Shown: positions 18,158-27,522, counted from the first letter of the stretch. The stretch: 64,000 bases of DNA from Actinomycetes bacterium (GCA_023443125.1 JAEZVO010000071.1:14899-78898), one strand, 5' to 3'. Made by a program: numbers and translations. Notes: generated by a model not told the origin, from the sequence alone.

Positions 18158-18817
18158 ATGACGAACTCGACGACGGTGCACGTGATGCGCCATGGCCAGG
18201 TGTTCAACCCCGACGGTCTGCTCTACGGGCGCTTGCCGGGCTTCGGCTTGTCCGAGCTGGGGCACCGCATGGCCAGCCGCATGGCCGAGCACTTCGCCGA
18301 CGAGCCCCTCACGCACCTGCGTTGCTCGCCGCTGCAGCGGGCACGCGAGACTATGGCGCCTTCCGCGGCGCTGCACCCCGAACTCGAGGTCATTATCGAT
18401 GAGCGCCTCATCGAGGCGGAGAACAAGTTCGAGGGGAAGGTGTTCGGTGAGAATAACCGTGCGCTGTTCGACCCCCGCATGTTCTGGCATGTGCGCAATC
18501 CACTGCGCCCCAGCTGGGGCGAGCCCTACGTCGATATTGCCGAGCGGATGCTCGCCGCGCTGGGTGACGCGGCTCGTGCCGCCGGCGACGGTGGCACCGC
18601 GCTCGTCGTTTCGCACCAGCTTCCCATTTACATCGCTCGACGGGCGGTGGAGGGCCGGCCCTTCGTCCACGATCCGAGGCGCCGGCGCACCACGTTGTGC
18701 TCCGTCACGACGTTCACCTTCCGCGACGAGCGCCCCGTGCGCGTCGAATACGCCGAACACATTCCCGACCTCCTGCCGAAGAGCTCCTCGGCCTCGAAAT
18801 TCCGGGTGGGGACGTGA
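18158..18817 (+). CDS. Histidine phosphatase family protein
   Basis: A 219-residue phosphoglycerate-mutase-like phosphatase. The catalytic RHG (VMRHGQVFNPDG) is at residues 10-12 and the second His is in ALVVSHQLPIY. In actinobacteria this gene regularly precedes the cytochrome c maturation cluster (compare the Rv0525-Rv0529 order of M. tuberculosis), as here. The substrate is unknown. A -10-like TAGTCT ends six bases before the ATG, so it is probably leaderless and may begin the operon. Confidence 0.88.
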   Translation: MTNSTTVHVMRHGQVFNPDGLLYGRLPGFGLSELGHRMASRMAEHFADEPLTHLRCSPLQRARETMAPSAALHPELEVIIDERLIEAENKFEGKVFGENNRALFDPRMFWHVRNPLRPSWGEPYVDIAERMLAALGDAARAAGDGGTALVVSHQLPIYIARRAVEGRPFVHDPRRRRTTLCSVTTFTFRDERPVRVEYAEHIPDLLPKSSSASKFRVGT

Positions 18818-19377
18818 GGCGCGCAATCGCTTCCGGCGTTGCCGTACTGTTGCTGGCCGCCTGCTCATCTGCGCAGCCAGGAGAGACGTCCGGCGACGGC
18901 GCCGCAGGGTTCGCCATCGGGGATGGCACCGTCACCATCTTGGAGCGGAGCCAACGCCCTGACGCGCCCACGCTCGAGGGGCCGTCGCTCATGGAGGACG
19001 GCGAACGCATCTCCACCGACGACTTTGCAGGCAAGGTCGTGGTGGTGAACGTGTGGGGTTCTTGGTGCGCGCCTTGTCGGCACGAAGCGCCCGAGCTCGT
19101 CGAGGCGTACGAACGGGTGGGAGACGATGTCGAGTTCCTTGGCCTCAACACGCGTGACCTCACGACGGCGCCCGCGCAGGCGTTCGTGCGCAGCTCCGGC
19201 ATCACGTACCCCAATATCTTTGATCCCGACGGCGCCTTGTTGCTGGGATTCGGGCAGCTGCCACCCAAGGCGATTCCGTCCACCATCGTGATCGACGCCG
19301 ACGGCAAGGTGGCTGCTCGGGTGATTGGCGAGGTGGACGCCAACACGTTGGTGGCGTTGGTGGGTGATGTGCAGTGA
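18814..19377 (+). CDS. TlpA/ResA-like thiol-disulfide lipoprotein
   Basis: A 187-residue exported thioredoxin-like protein. A lipoprotein signal with lipobox LLLAAC is followed by a linker and an AhpC/TSA-like fold with the redox motif WCAPC (VWGSWCAPCRHEAPEL) and cis-Pro PPKAIPST. It should keep apocytochrome c thiols reduced outside the membrane. The GTG at 18814 overlaps the upstream stop as GTGA; longer frames lack the signal context. Confidence 0.9.
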   Translation: MRRAIASGVAVLLLAACSSAQPGETSGDGAAGFAIGDGTVTILERSQRPDAPTLEGPSLMEDGERISTDDFAGKVVVVNVWGSWCAPCRHEAPELVEAYERVGDDVEFLGLNTRDLTTAPAQAFVRSSGITYPNIFDPDGALLLGFGQLPPKAIPSTIVIDADGKVAARVIGEVDANTLVALVGDVQ

Positions 19378-20129
19378 TCCCGCTGGAGGGGTGGGTAGCC
19401 TCGGCGCTCACCTCGTCGATGGTGCTGGCGATCCCGGTGGCGCTGCTCGCCGGACTGGTCAGTTTCGCGTCCCCCTGCGTGCTCCCGCTCCTGCCGGGGT
19501 ACTTGTCGTACGCCTCGGGCATTGGCCCTAGCCAAATCCAGAACGGTGAAGGCAAACGTCAACCCCTGGTGCTCGGCACCATCGGGTTCATCCTCGGTTT
19601 CTCCGTCGTATTCGTCGCGACGGGCACCCTCGCCGGCGGCATCGGATCCGCGCTGATCGAACATCAACGGACGGTGACGATCATCGTCGGCGCGCTCATC
19701 GTCGCGCTGGGTGTGGCGTTCATGGGCATCCTCCCGCTGCCGAGCCTGTGGCGGCCGTCGTACACGCCGACGCTGGGCGTGGCGGCGAGCCCCATCCTCG
19801 GCCTGGTGTTCGGGCTCACCTTCACACCCTGCATTGGGCCGGCGCTCTCCGTCGTGCTGACGCTCGCTTTCAACGAGGCATCGGCCCTGCGCGGCGGCGT
19901 GCTGGCATTCGTCTATGCGCTCGGGCTTGGCCTGCCGTTCCTGGTGTTTGCGCTCGCCTTCGCGAAGCTCGCGCCCAGGCTGCAATGGTTGCAGCGCCAC
20001 CAGGTGCTCGTGCAGCGCATCGGCGGGGCGTTGATGGTTGCGGTGGGCCTCGCGATGCTCGTCGGATGGTGGGATGCGCTCATGGATGGCGTGCGCCAGT
20101 GGGCTGCGAACTTCGGGACGGTGTTGTGA
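19374..20129 (+). CDS. ccdA: Cytochrome c biogenesis protein CcdA
   Basis: A 251-residue, about six-span membrane protein that passes electrons from cytoplasmic thioredoxin to the external TlpA-like protein. The two redox cysteines lie in symmetric motifs: FASPCVLPLLPGYLSY near residue 35 and FTPCIGPALS near residue 150. The GTG start overlaps the previous stop by four bases, and its own stop overlaps the next start. Confidence 0.93.
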   Translation: MIPLEGWVASALTSSMVLAIPVALLAGLVSFASPCVLPLLPGYLSYASGIGPSQIQNGEGKRQPLVLGTIGFILGFSVVFVATGTLAGGIGSALIEHQRTVTIIVGALIVALGVAFMGILPLPSLWRPSYTPTLGVAASPILGLVFGLTFTPCIGPALSVVLTLAFNEASALRGGVLAFVYALGLGLPFLVFALAFAKLAPRLQWLQRHQVLVQRIGGALMVAVGLAMLVGWWDALMDGVRQWAANFGTVL

Positions 20130-21613
20130 TGCTGCAGTGGTTGCGATGGATGTGGAATCAGCTCACGAGCATGCGGACCGCGCTGATTCTGCTGTTCCTC
20201 TTGGCGCTGGCCGCTATCCCCGGGTCGATCATTCCGCAGCGCCCCAGCGCACCGATCAAGGTGCTGGAGTACCAGCGCGCCCACCCCACCTTGGACAAGG
20301 TGTGGGAGGCGCTGCACATGTACGACGTGTACTCGTCGCCGTGGTTCTCCGCCATCTACCTGCTCCTGTTCATCTCGCTGATCGGTTGCATCGTCCCGCG
20401 CATCGTGAAGTATGCGCGAGATCTGCGCAAACCGCCCCCCAAGCTGCCCCAGCACTTGCACAAGATGCCGGTGCACGCTGTCGTCGAATCTGTGCCCGAC
20501 GAGGGAGTCCTCGACGAGGCGGAGCGCTGGCTGAAGGCGCACCGTTATCGCGTGCGGCGCACCGACGAGGGGATCAGCGCGGAGCGCGGATACCTGCGCG
20601 AGTTCGGCAACCTCACGTTCCACCTGTCCTTGATCGGAGTGCTGCTTGGCCTGGCTTGGTCAAACCTCGGTGGCTTCCAAGGTAGCGTCGTCGTCGTCGA
20701 GGGGCGCGGGTTCGCCAACGTCATCACGCAGTACGACGATTTCACCGCCGGCGGATGGGTGAACACCGATGACTTGGAAGAGTTCAGCCTCACCGTCGAC
20801 AGCTTCGAGGCGAAGTTCGAGACGGGGCGGGTGCAGCGCGGTGCTGCGCGCGTGTTCGACGCCCACGTCACGGTGAAGGAAGGCGGGGAGACCCACGAAG
20901 AGCTGATGACGGTGAACACGCCCTACCACACGAAGGGCGGCTCGCAGATCAACCTCCTTGGCCACGGGTACGCCGCCCACATGACGATCACCGACGGCGA
21001 CGGCAACGTCGCGTTCTCCGGCCCGCAGGTGTTCCTGCCGCAGGACGGCAATTTCTCCTCCGTCGGTGTGGTGAAAGCGCCCGATGCGCGCCCCAAGCGC
21101 CTCGCGTTCGAAGCGATCTTCCTGCCGACGGCGGTGCTCGATGAGACGGGCCCGCACTCGGTATTCCCCGACGCGCTCGACCCCGAGATCTGGATCAACG
21201 CCTGGTACGGCGACCCCGCGACGGAGACGGGCGTGCCCGAGTCGGTGTACACCCTCAACACAGCCGGCCTAGAGCCGGTGCTCGGTGACAACGACGAACG
21301 TCTGCGTGCCCGGATGAAGCCGGGCTCCGGGTTCACGCTCCCGGACAACTTGGGCACCGTGCAATTCGACGGCTACTCTCGGTGGGTAAAGCTGCAGATC
21401 AGCCAGACACCGGGCAACCCCCTCGCGCTCGCGTCGGTGCTGATCGGCATCGGAGGGCTCACCCTCAGCCTGTTCGTGAAGCCCAGGCGTATGTTCGTGC
21501 GGTTGCGAGACGAGGATGTCGCCGTCGGTGGCCTCGACCGGAGCAACACCGCCACGGGCCTTGAGGATGAAGTCGCCGAGCTTGCTGCAGCCCTGGATAG
21601 GGGGAAGGAATAA
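20129..21613 (+). CDS. resB: Cytochrome c biogenesis protein ResB
   Basis: A 494-residue ResB, the partner of CcsA in the System II haem-ligation complex. It has N-terminal membrane segments (MRTALILLFLLALAAIPGSI, WFSAIYLLLFISLIGCIVPR), a third one around LTFHLSLIGVLLGLAW, a large external domain and a final helix (PLALASVLIGIGGLTLSLFV). The ATG at 20129 (or GTG at 20126) overlaps the ccdA stop. A much longer upstream frame runs across ccdA and is an artefact. Confidence 0.92.
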   Translation: MLQWLRWMWNQLTSMRTALILLFLLALAAIPGSIIPQRPSAPIKVLEYQRAHPTLDKVWEALHMYDVYSSPWFSAIYLLLFISLIGCIVPRIVKYARDLRKPPPKLPQHLHKMPVHAVVESVPDEGVLDEAERWLKAHRYRVRRTDEGISAERGYLREFGNLTFHLSLIGVLLGLAWSNLGGFQGSVVVVEGRGFANVITQYDDFTAGGWVNTDDLEEFSLTVDSFEAKFETGRVQRGAARVFDAHVTVKEGGETHEELMTVNTPYHTKGGSQINLLGHGYAAHMTITDGDGNVAFSGPQVFLPQDGNFSSVGVVKAPDARPKRLAFEAIFLPTAVLDETGPHSVFPDALDPEIWINAWYGDPATETGVPESVYTLNTAGLEPVLGDNDERLRARMKPGSGFTLPDNLGTVQFDGYSRWVKLQISQTPGNPLALASVLIGIGGLTLSLFVKPRRMFVRLRDEDVAVGGLDRSNTATGLEDEVAELAAALDRGKE

Positions 21614-21614
21614 G

Positions 21615-22520
21615 GTGTCGCAATACTCTGACTTGGCGATGGTGTCCGCCACCGTTGTGTACGTCGTCGCATTTTTCCTGCACACGGCGGAATGGGTGTT
21701 TGCCCGCGGGCTCACCAGTGAGCGGGCCGTAGACGGTTCGGAAGATGCGAAGCGCCTCAACGTCGACTTGTACGGGCGCCTCGCAGTGGCTGCGACGGTG
21801 GTTGGCTGGCTGCTGAACATGGTGGGCGTGGTGTTGCGCGGCGTTGCGGCGTCGCGTGCTCCGTGGGGCAACATGTACGAGTTCGTCACCTCCGCGATCG
21901 CCATCTTGGGGTTGCTGTATCTCCTGTCGCTGTGGCGGTGGGGCACCCGTTGGCTCGGCATCGGCGTGACGTTCATCGCGGCACTCATGCTGGGGTTGGC
22001 GGTCACCGTGTTCTACGTCGACGTCGCACCTCTCGTGCCAGCGCTCCACTCGGTGTGGTTCATCATTCACATTGTTGCGGCTGTCATCGCTGCCGCCGGA
22101 TTCAACATTGCCGCTGTAGCGAGTGCGTTGTTCCTCGTTCGGCACTCCGCCGAAGCCCGAGCCCAGAAGAACGGCACCGAGCTCACGGGATACCTGGCGC
22201 GGATTCCGTCGTTGAAGAAGCTCGAAATGTTCGCCCACCGCATGACGGCATTCTCGTTCCCCATCTGGACGTTTACTATCGTCGCCGGTTCCATCTGGGC
22301 GCAATACGCCTGGTCGCGGTTTTGGAACTGGGATCCGAAGGAGACCTGGAGCTTCATCACCTGGGTGGTCTACGCCGGCTACCTTCACGCCTCGCTCACC
22401 GCTGGCTGGCGCGGGCGTCCTGCCGCTGTGCTGTGCCTGATCGGTGTGGCCACGTTCTGGTTCAACTTTGTGGGCGTGAATCTACTGTTCAACGGCATGC
22501 ATTCCTACGCCGGGATTTGA
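21615..22520 (+). CDS. ccsA: Cytochrome c assembly protein CcsA/ResC
   Basis: A 301-residue haem-handling membrane protein. The tryptophan-rich WWD-type motif appears as FWNWDPKETWSFITWVVY, and conserved His residues flank it (FAHRMTAFSFPIW, VVYAGYLHA). The GTG at 21615 follows the resB stop by one base with a GGAAGGAA ribosome site. With ResB it moves haem across the membrane and attaches it to apocytochrome c. Confidence 0.93.
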   Translation: MSQYSDLAMVSATVVYVVAFFLHTAEWVFARGLTSERAVDGSEDAKRLNVDLYGRLAVAATVVGWLLNMVGVVLRGVAASRAPWGNMYEFVTSAIAILGLLYLLSLWRWGTRWLGIGVTFIAALMLGLAVTVFYVDVAPLVPALHSVWFIIHIVAAVIAAAGFNIAAVASALFLVRHSAEARAQKNGTELTGYLARIPSLKKLEMFAHRMTAFSFPIWTFTIVAGSIWAQYAWSRFWNWDPKETWSFITWVVYAGYLHASLTAGWRGRPAAVLCLIGVATFWFNFVGVNLLFNGMHSYAGI

Positions 22521-22523
22521 TCG

Positions 22524-23969
22524 ATGGCTGTCGATAACGAGGGGTTCGACGACCTGATCCAGCTCTATGAGGAGCAGCGCCCCCGCCTCCATCGGCTCGC
22601 ACGGTTGTTGGGGGCGGGTGCCGAGGCGGGCCCCACTGTGCGATCCGCGTTCCGGTCGCTGCACCGTCGCAGCAAGCGTCTCATCGATCCGCAGGAGCGT
22701 GTGGAGTACCTCACCGAACAGGTGGTGCACCTCACCCGCACAACGTTCGGTGAGGGCGTCGATATTCCTGACCCCGAAGATGGCCGGTACCTGCCGCTCA
22801 TCGAGCGCCTTCGTAGGCAGAACGCTTCGTCGGCGGAGATCCTCGTCGTGAGCCACTTCATGACCATGTTCGGCCCGGAACTCTCGCGCGTCATGCGGCT
22901 CACGGTGCACCGCAGCAATCAGCGGCTCGAGAGCGCGCTCGAAGAGCTCGCGAGCGAGGAGAGCGAACAGATCAACGCGCTGTCGGCGGATCTCACCGCG
23001 GCGCTGCGCTCCGTCGCGAACCAGATCAAGGTTCCTCCGGCCAAACCCCTGGCGCCCGCGCTGCAGGAGGCGTCGTCGCCCGAGCGCGGCAGCGTGCGCG
23101 GTCAGTTGGTGGCTGTCGCGAGCATCGTGGCGCTCGCGCTGGGCTCGATTCTGGCGGTCGGCACCCAGCGGGAGCCGGCTGCAGCCCCTGAACCTGTCGC
23201 TTCTTCTACCGTCGAAAGCCCGACGCCCACCGTCCAGGCGGCAATGCAAGCCGTCGTTCGCAGTGCGCCGCTGTACTACGTGGGGCGCGCCGACGGCAAG
23301 CTCTACCGGGAATACCGCGACCTCCCATCGACGGCGAGCCTGTCGAGAACCGGTGTCGAAGCGCTCATTACGCTCGTGCCGCTCGACCCTGACTACGTGT
23401 CGTTGTGGACGGGTAAATACCAAGGATCGAAACTGCGCAACGGGGTGCTCACTGTCGACCTCAGCGCTGACGCATATTCGAGCATCGAGCCAGCCAAACA
23501 GCAGGCTGCGATCGAGCAGATGGTGTACACCATGTCGGAGCTGCTGGAGCGTCCAGACCTCGTCGTGCAATTCCAAGCCGACGGGTCTCCCGCGCCGGCC
23601 CCGTTCAACAAGCCGCAGGGCTATCGGCGCCACGGGCTCGACCCGATGCCAGGGCTGTGGATCACCTCACCGAGGAACCAGGACCTGACGCCCGCAGGCA
23701 CGCTCGCTATCCAGGGCACGGTCAGGCCTGAGTTTGGCGCTCCGACGGTGACGCTCGTCCACACCGAGACACAAGAGGTGATTTCCAACAGCATCGCGCA
23801 GACTGGTCTAGCGAAGAACGACGAGGGCTGGCTCGTGTGGTCGGTGATGTTGTCGATCAGCGAGCCAGGCACCTACGAGGTGAGGGCCGAAGCCACCGCA
23901 CGGGGCACCAATGCGGCTGGACAGCCCGCCAGCGTGTCGGAAACGAAGTTGGTGAGGGTCTCCGAATAG
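22524..23969 (+). CDS. Sigma-factor-like / GerMN / Gmad2 membrane protein
   Basis: A 481-residue protein with an unusual domain order. Residues 1-140 read like a degenerate ECF sigma factor: a region-2-like block (DDLIQLYEEQRPRLHRLARLLG...TVRSAFRSLHRRSK, split here) and a region-4-like block (AEILVVSHFMTMFGPELSRV...RLESALEELA). A single membrane helix follows at about 193-213, then a Pro/Ala linker. The outer part holds a GerMN-like domain (about 248-365) and a Gmad2/immunoglobulin-like domain (about 385-480, GLWITSPRNQDLTPAGTLAI). It starts three bases after ccsA. Role unknown. Confidence 0.65.
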   Translation: MAVDNEGFDDLIQLYEEQRPRLHRLARLLGAGAEAGPTVRSAFRSLHRRSKRLIDPQERVEYLTEQVVHLTRTTFGEGVDIPDPEDGRYLPLIERLRRQNASSAEILVVSHFMTMFGPELSRVMRLTVHRSNQRLESALEELASEESEQINALSADLTAALRSVANQIKVPPAKPLAPALQEASSPERGSVRGQLVAVASIVALALGSILAVGTQREPAAAPEPVASSTVESPTPTVQAAMQAVVRSAPLYYVGRADGKLYREYRDLPSTASLSRTGVEALITLVPLDPDYVSLWTGKYQGSKLRNGVLTVDLSADAYSSIEPAKQQAAIEQMVYTMSELLERPDLVVQFQADGSPAPAPFNKPQGYRRHGLDPMPGLWITSPRNQDLTPAGTLAIQGTVRPEFGAPTVTLVHTETQEVISNSIAQTGLAKNDEGWLVWSVMLSISEPGTYEVRAEATARGTNAAGQPASVSETKLVRVSE

Positions 23970-23984
23970 CGTGTCTGCGGACGG

Positions 23985-24749
23985 TTATGTGTTGCGAACC
24001 ACCATCTTGGCCACCCGTGCTTGCACGCTGCGCGGTGCGAAGCGGTTGGCCAGCGCCAGCACACGGTTCCGGGCGCCGTCGATCGCGAACGGACGGTGCT
24101 CCTCGAGAGCCTTGAAGGCGGTCTCCACCACCTGGTCTGGGCGACGGCGCTGCGTGAGCACGGTGTCGTCGCCGGCATTGGCAAAGAACTCGGTATCCGT
24201 GGGGCCGGGGCAAATGGCGACGGCGCGCACGCCCGTGTCATGGAGCTCCTGCCACAGCGCGATCGTGAACTGCAGCACGTAGCTCTTCGCCGCCGCGTAG
24301 ACGGCCATGTCGGGGATGGGCTGGAACGCGGCCGTGCTGGCGACGTTGATGATGGCGCCGCGCCGCCTGCCGATCATGCCCTCCACGACAGCCCGGGAAA
24401 GCTCGGTGAGCGCGCCGACGTCGAGCGACGTCTCCTGCGCGAGCCTCGACGGTGCGAGCTCCGCGAACTTCCCGACGGACCCGAAGCCGGCGTTGTTCAC
24501 CAGCGTGTGCACGGGTGTGGCGTGGATCTCTTCCACGAAGTCGGCTCTGCCCGTCTCGCTCGCCAGGTCTACCGCGCGGACCTCGGCGCGGATGCCGTAT
24601 CGGTGCGCAAGCTTGTCTGCTACTTCTTCGAGTTTGTCTTTGCGCCTTGCAGCGAGGATGATGTCTGACCCCTGCTTGGCCAGGTGCTCAGCGAATGCGA
24701 TGCCGAGGCCAGCGGAGGCTCCTGTGACTACTGCCCATTCCTTAGTCAT
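23985..24749 (-). CDS. Short-chain dehydrogenase/reductase
   Basis: A 254-residue classical SDR. It shows the cofactor motif VTGASAGLGIAFAEHL, NNAGFGSVG, the catalytic Ser in INVASTAAF and YxxxK in YAAAKSYV. ARRKDKL after the second strand suggests NADPH. The substrate is unknown. Its 3' end converges on the sigma-like gene with 15 bases between. A -10-like TAGGCT ends seven bases before the ATG (leaderless), and it is divergent from the mycothione reductase gene. Confidence 0.88.
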   Translation of the reverse strand: MTKEWAVVTGASAGLGIAFAEHLAKQGSDIILAARRKDKLEEVADKLAHRYGIRAEVRAVDLASETGRADFVEEIHATPVHTLVNNAGFGSVGKFAELAPSRLAQETSLDVGALTELSRAVVEGMIGRRRGAIINVASTAAFQPIPDMAVYAAAKSYVLQFTIALWQELHDTGVRAVAICPGPTDTEFFANAGDDTVLTQRRRPDQVVETAFKALEEHRPFAIDGARNRVLALANRFAPRSVQARVAKMVVRNT

Positions 24750-24813
24750 GGGAAACAGCCTAACGCCGCCCGTCGCACCACGCGCGCTTCACCCAAGATG
24801 GCAGGATGGGGGT

Positions 24814-26223
24814 ATGCGACATTTCGATCTGGCAGTCATCGGCTCCGGCACCGGCAACTCCCTCATTGACGAGCGATTCGATGGTCTCGAAGTTGCACTC
24901 ATTGAACGTGACCCAGTCTTCGGTGGCACCTGCCTGAATCGCGGATGCATCCCCACCAAGATGTACGTCCACCCAGCCGATCTGGCCAGTGCCTACGAGG
25001 ACGCCAGCAAACTGGGCGTCACCCTGCAACGCGGCCAGGCCGACTGGGACGCTATGCGTGACCGCATCTTCACCAGGCTCGACGCCATCTCAGAAGGCGG
25101 CAAACAGTGGCGTCGACAGAACCCCAACGTCACCGTGTTCGACGGGGAGGCTTCCTTCGTCGACGCCCACACGCTGCGCATTGGCGACACCCAGATCGAA
25201 GCCGACCAGATCGTGATTGCCACCGGCTCGCGTCCACGCACGCTCGACGTGCCCTGCGCAGAAGGGCTCCACGAACGCATTCACACGTCGGATACGATCA
25301 TGCGCATTGACCAGTTGCCCGAACGGCTCGTGATCGTTGGCGGTGGATACATCGCTGCCGAGTTCGCGCACATCTTCACCTCGTTCGGCGTCGAAGTCAC
25401 GGTGCTGCACCGCTCCGAAACTCTGCTTCGAGGCGCCGACGAGGACATCTCCGCCGCTTTCGGTGAGGCGCTCGCGGGGCGCGTCAGCCTGCGCCTCAAT
25501 CAGCAAATCTCCAGCTTCGAGCCCGGGCCGGCCGGCGACGTCGCCGTTGTCGCAACCGATGTGAACGGCGTCGAATACGAGTACCTCACCGACCTGGTGC
25601 TCGTGGCCATCGGGCGTGACCGCAACGTCGAAGCGCTGAACCTGGACGCTGCAGGCATTGAGCGACGTTCCGACGGCGGCATCCGCGTCGACGCCCACCA
25701 GCGCACGAGCGTGCCGCACATCTGGGCGATGGGTGATGTGGCGTCTGACTACTTGCTGAAGCACGTCGCGAACCACGAGATGCGCACGGTGCAACACAAC
25801 CTGCTGCACCCGGATAACCTCGTCTCCTCCGACCACCGCTACGTACCGAACGCGGTGTTCTCGAAGCCGCAGGTTGCCTACGTCGGCGCCACCGAGCAGC
25901 ATCTGCGCGAATGGGGGCACCCGTACGTGAAGATGGTGCAGGCCTACGGTGATGTCGCGTACGGGTGGGCCATGGAAGACGACAGCCATTTCGTGAAGCT
26001 CTTGGCCGATCCGACGAGCTGGCATCTGCTTGGCGCGCACATCATCGGCCCGCAGGCGTCGACGCTGATCCAGCCCCTCATTCAAACAATGTCGTTCGGG
26101 TTGCCCGTCGACCGCATGGCGAGGGGGCAGTACTGGATTCACCCGGCGCTCACTGAGGTGGTCGAGAACGCCCTGCTCGGTTTGCTCGAGGCGAAGACTC
26201 CCGCGGAGCTTGCCCGTGGCTAA
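24814..26223 (+). CDS. mtr: Mycothione reductase
   Basis: A 469-residue FAD/NADPH disulfide reductase that regenerates mycothiol from mycothione. It has FAD-binding IGSGTGNSL, the redox-active CLNRGC (Cys40/Cys45), the NADPH-binding IVGGGYIAAEFAHIF and the catalytic HPALTEVVE near the C terminus. GNSLID after the first motif and the lack of a lipoamide-type interface fit Mtr. The ATG at 24814 begins the FAD strand; a longer upstream frame antisense to the SDR gene is rejected. mshD at 34.9 kb supports the mycothiol call. Confidence 0.9.
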   Translation: MRHFDLAVIGSGTGNSLIDERFDGLEVALIERDPVFGGTCLNRGCIPTKMYVHPADLASAYEDASKLGVTLQRGQADWDAMRDRIFTRLDAISEGGKQWRRQNPNVTVFDGEASFVDAHTLRIGDTQIEADQIVIATGSRPRTLDVPCAEGLHERIHTSDTIMRIDQLPERLVIVGGGYIAAEFAHIFTSFGVEVTVLHRSETLLRGADEDISAAFGEALAGRVSLRLNQQISSFEPGPAGDVAVVATDVNGVEYEYLTDLVLVAIGRDRNVEALNLDAAGIERRSDGGIRVDAHQRTSVPHIWAMGDVASDYLLKHVANHEMRTVQHNLLHPDNLVSSDHRYVPNAVFSKPQVAYVGATEQHLREWGHPYVKMVQAYGDVAYGWAMEDDSHFVKLLADPTSWHLLGAHIIGPQASTLIQPLIQTMSFGLPVDRMARGQYWIHPALTEVVENALLGLLEAKTPAELARG

Positions 26224-27430
26224 ACGTTTCGCCCCGTCGATCGCATTCGCGGCGGTGCTTGCGCTCAGCGCGTGCGCTCCAGCCCCCATCATGTACCCGC
26301 CTGCGCCGAACATGGGGCCGACGACGCCATCCGCGGGCAGTAGCGCATCGCCCGGTACGAAAGCGTCGAATCAGTCCGCGATGCCGGAGGCTCCTCGTGC
26401 GTGCCTCGCCAAGGCCGAGGCGCTCTCTGCAGAAGAGCAGGTGGGTCAGTTGCTGATGGTGGGCGTACCCACGTCGGATTTGGATAGCACGACGGCTGAC
26501 GTCCTGCGTAGCACGAAGGCCGGATCCGTCGTGCTGCTCGGCAGCTCCAAGGTGAATCGCTCCGATGCCGCAGCGCTGGCGGCGCGCGTCGGAGCGCTCA
26601 GCACTGCCGACATCCCCGTGCTCGTCGCGGCAGATCAAGAAGGCGGCCAGGTGCAGCGCCTGCAAGGCCAGGGGTTCACCCGCATCCCCGATGCCGTCGC
26701 GCAGGGTCAAATGAATGAGACGGCCTTCCACTCCCAATCGGAAACGTGGGCGGATGAGCTCACGCGCGCCGGGGTGCGGTTCAACCTGGCGCCTGTCGCG
26801 GACGTGGTGCCCGACGATCTCGCGGCCAGCAACGCCCCCGTCGGTCAGCTCAAACGCCAGTACGGCTCAGATCCGGAGAAGGTGTCCGAGAGCGTCGTCA
26901 CCTTCGTGCAATCCATGGGCAAAGCTAACGTGGCCACCAGCCTCAAACACTTCCCAGGGCTCGGCAAGGTGAAGCAGAACACCGATAGTGACGAGGCCAC
27001 CGACCAGACCACCGTCGTCGACGACCCGTCGTGGAAGCCCTTCATCGACGGCATCCAGGCCGGCGCATCGTCGGTCATGATCTCGTCTGCGACGTTCGAG
27101 AAGATTGATCCAGACCACAAGGCAGTATTCAGCCGCAAGATCATTACTGACATCCTGCGCGGCAGCCTTGGATTCGACGGGGTCGTCATCTCCGACGATC
27201 TCGGCGCCGCCGGCGCTGTCGCCGACGTACCGGCGGGGGAGAGGGCCGTGCGCTTCCTTGGTGCGGGTGGCGATCTCATCATCAACGCCGACGCGAGCAT
27301 TGCGCAAGACATGGCCAAAGCCATCCTCGCCAAGATGGACGACGACCCGAAGTTCGCCGACTCCGTTGCCCAGTCGGCCGCACGCGTACTGGCGCTGAAA
27401 GAGTCGATCGACACCATGGAGTGCGGATAA
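26216..27430 (+). CDS. LpqI-like glycoside hydrolase family 3 lipoprotein
   Basis: A roughly 404-residue exported GH3/NagZ-type beta-N-acetylhexosaminidase, expected to act on peptidoglycan fragments. It has a lipoprotein signal with lipobox LALSAC, a Pro/Ser-rich linker, then the barrel: VAADQEGGQVQRL, RFNLAPVADV, SLKHFPGLG and the nucleophile Asp in GVVISDDLGAAGA. The NagZ general-acid His (KHFPGHG) is replaced by Leu, as in mycobacterial LpqI. The GTG at 26216 with GGAG upstream overlaps mtr by eight bases. Confidence 0.85.
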   Translation: MAKRFAPSIAFAAVLALSACAPAPIMYPPAPNMGPTTPSAGSSASPGTKASNQSAMPEAPRACLAKAEALSAEEQVGQLLMVGVPTSDLDSTTADVLRSTKAGSVVLLGSSKVNRSDAAALAARVGALSTADIPVLVAADQEGGQVQRLQGQGFTRIPDAVAQGQMNETAFHSQSETWADELTRAGVRFNLAPVADVVPDDLAASNAPVGQLKRQYGSDPEKVSESVVTFVQSMGKANVATSLKHFPGLGKVKQNTDSDEATDQTTVVDDPSWKPFIDGIQAGASSVMISSATFEKIDPDHKAVFSRKIITDILRGSLGFDGVVISDDLGAAGAVADVPAGERAVRFLGAGGDLIINADASIAQDMAKAILAKMDDDPKFADSVAQSAARVLALKESIDTMECG

Positions 27431-27461
27431 CCAACCGCACGTTTGCAGGCGAATAACAGAA

Positions 27462-27501
27462 ACGTTGGAGGGGCCGCCCAGATGGGCAGCCCCTCCAACG
27501 T
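27462..27501. terminator. Bidirectional hairpin between the GH3 gene and pstB
   Basis: A perfect 13-bp stem, ACGTTGGAGGGGC with its complement, encloses a 14-base loop that itself contains GCCC/GGGC. It lies between convergent genes. On the minus strand a T-rich run (TTTCTGTTATT) follows the stem, so it is the better intrinsic terminator for pstB; it may serve the plus strand too. Confidence 0.85.
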
Positions 27502-27522
27502 CTTCGTCAATACCGATGTGGC

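Noticed and set aside
19748..20128. N-terminal extension of resB across ccdA
   Set aside because: The extension overlaps ccdA in another frame; the ResB fold begins at MLQWLRW with a start overlapping the ccdA stop.
24307..24813. N-terminal extension of mycothione reductase
   Set aside because: Antisense to the SDR gene; the FAD-binding strand begins at MRHFDLAVIG.
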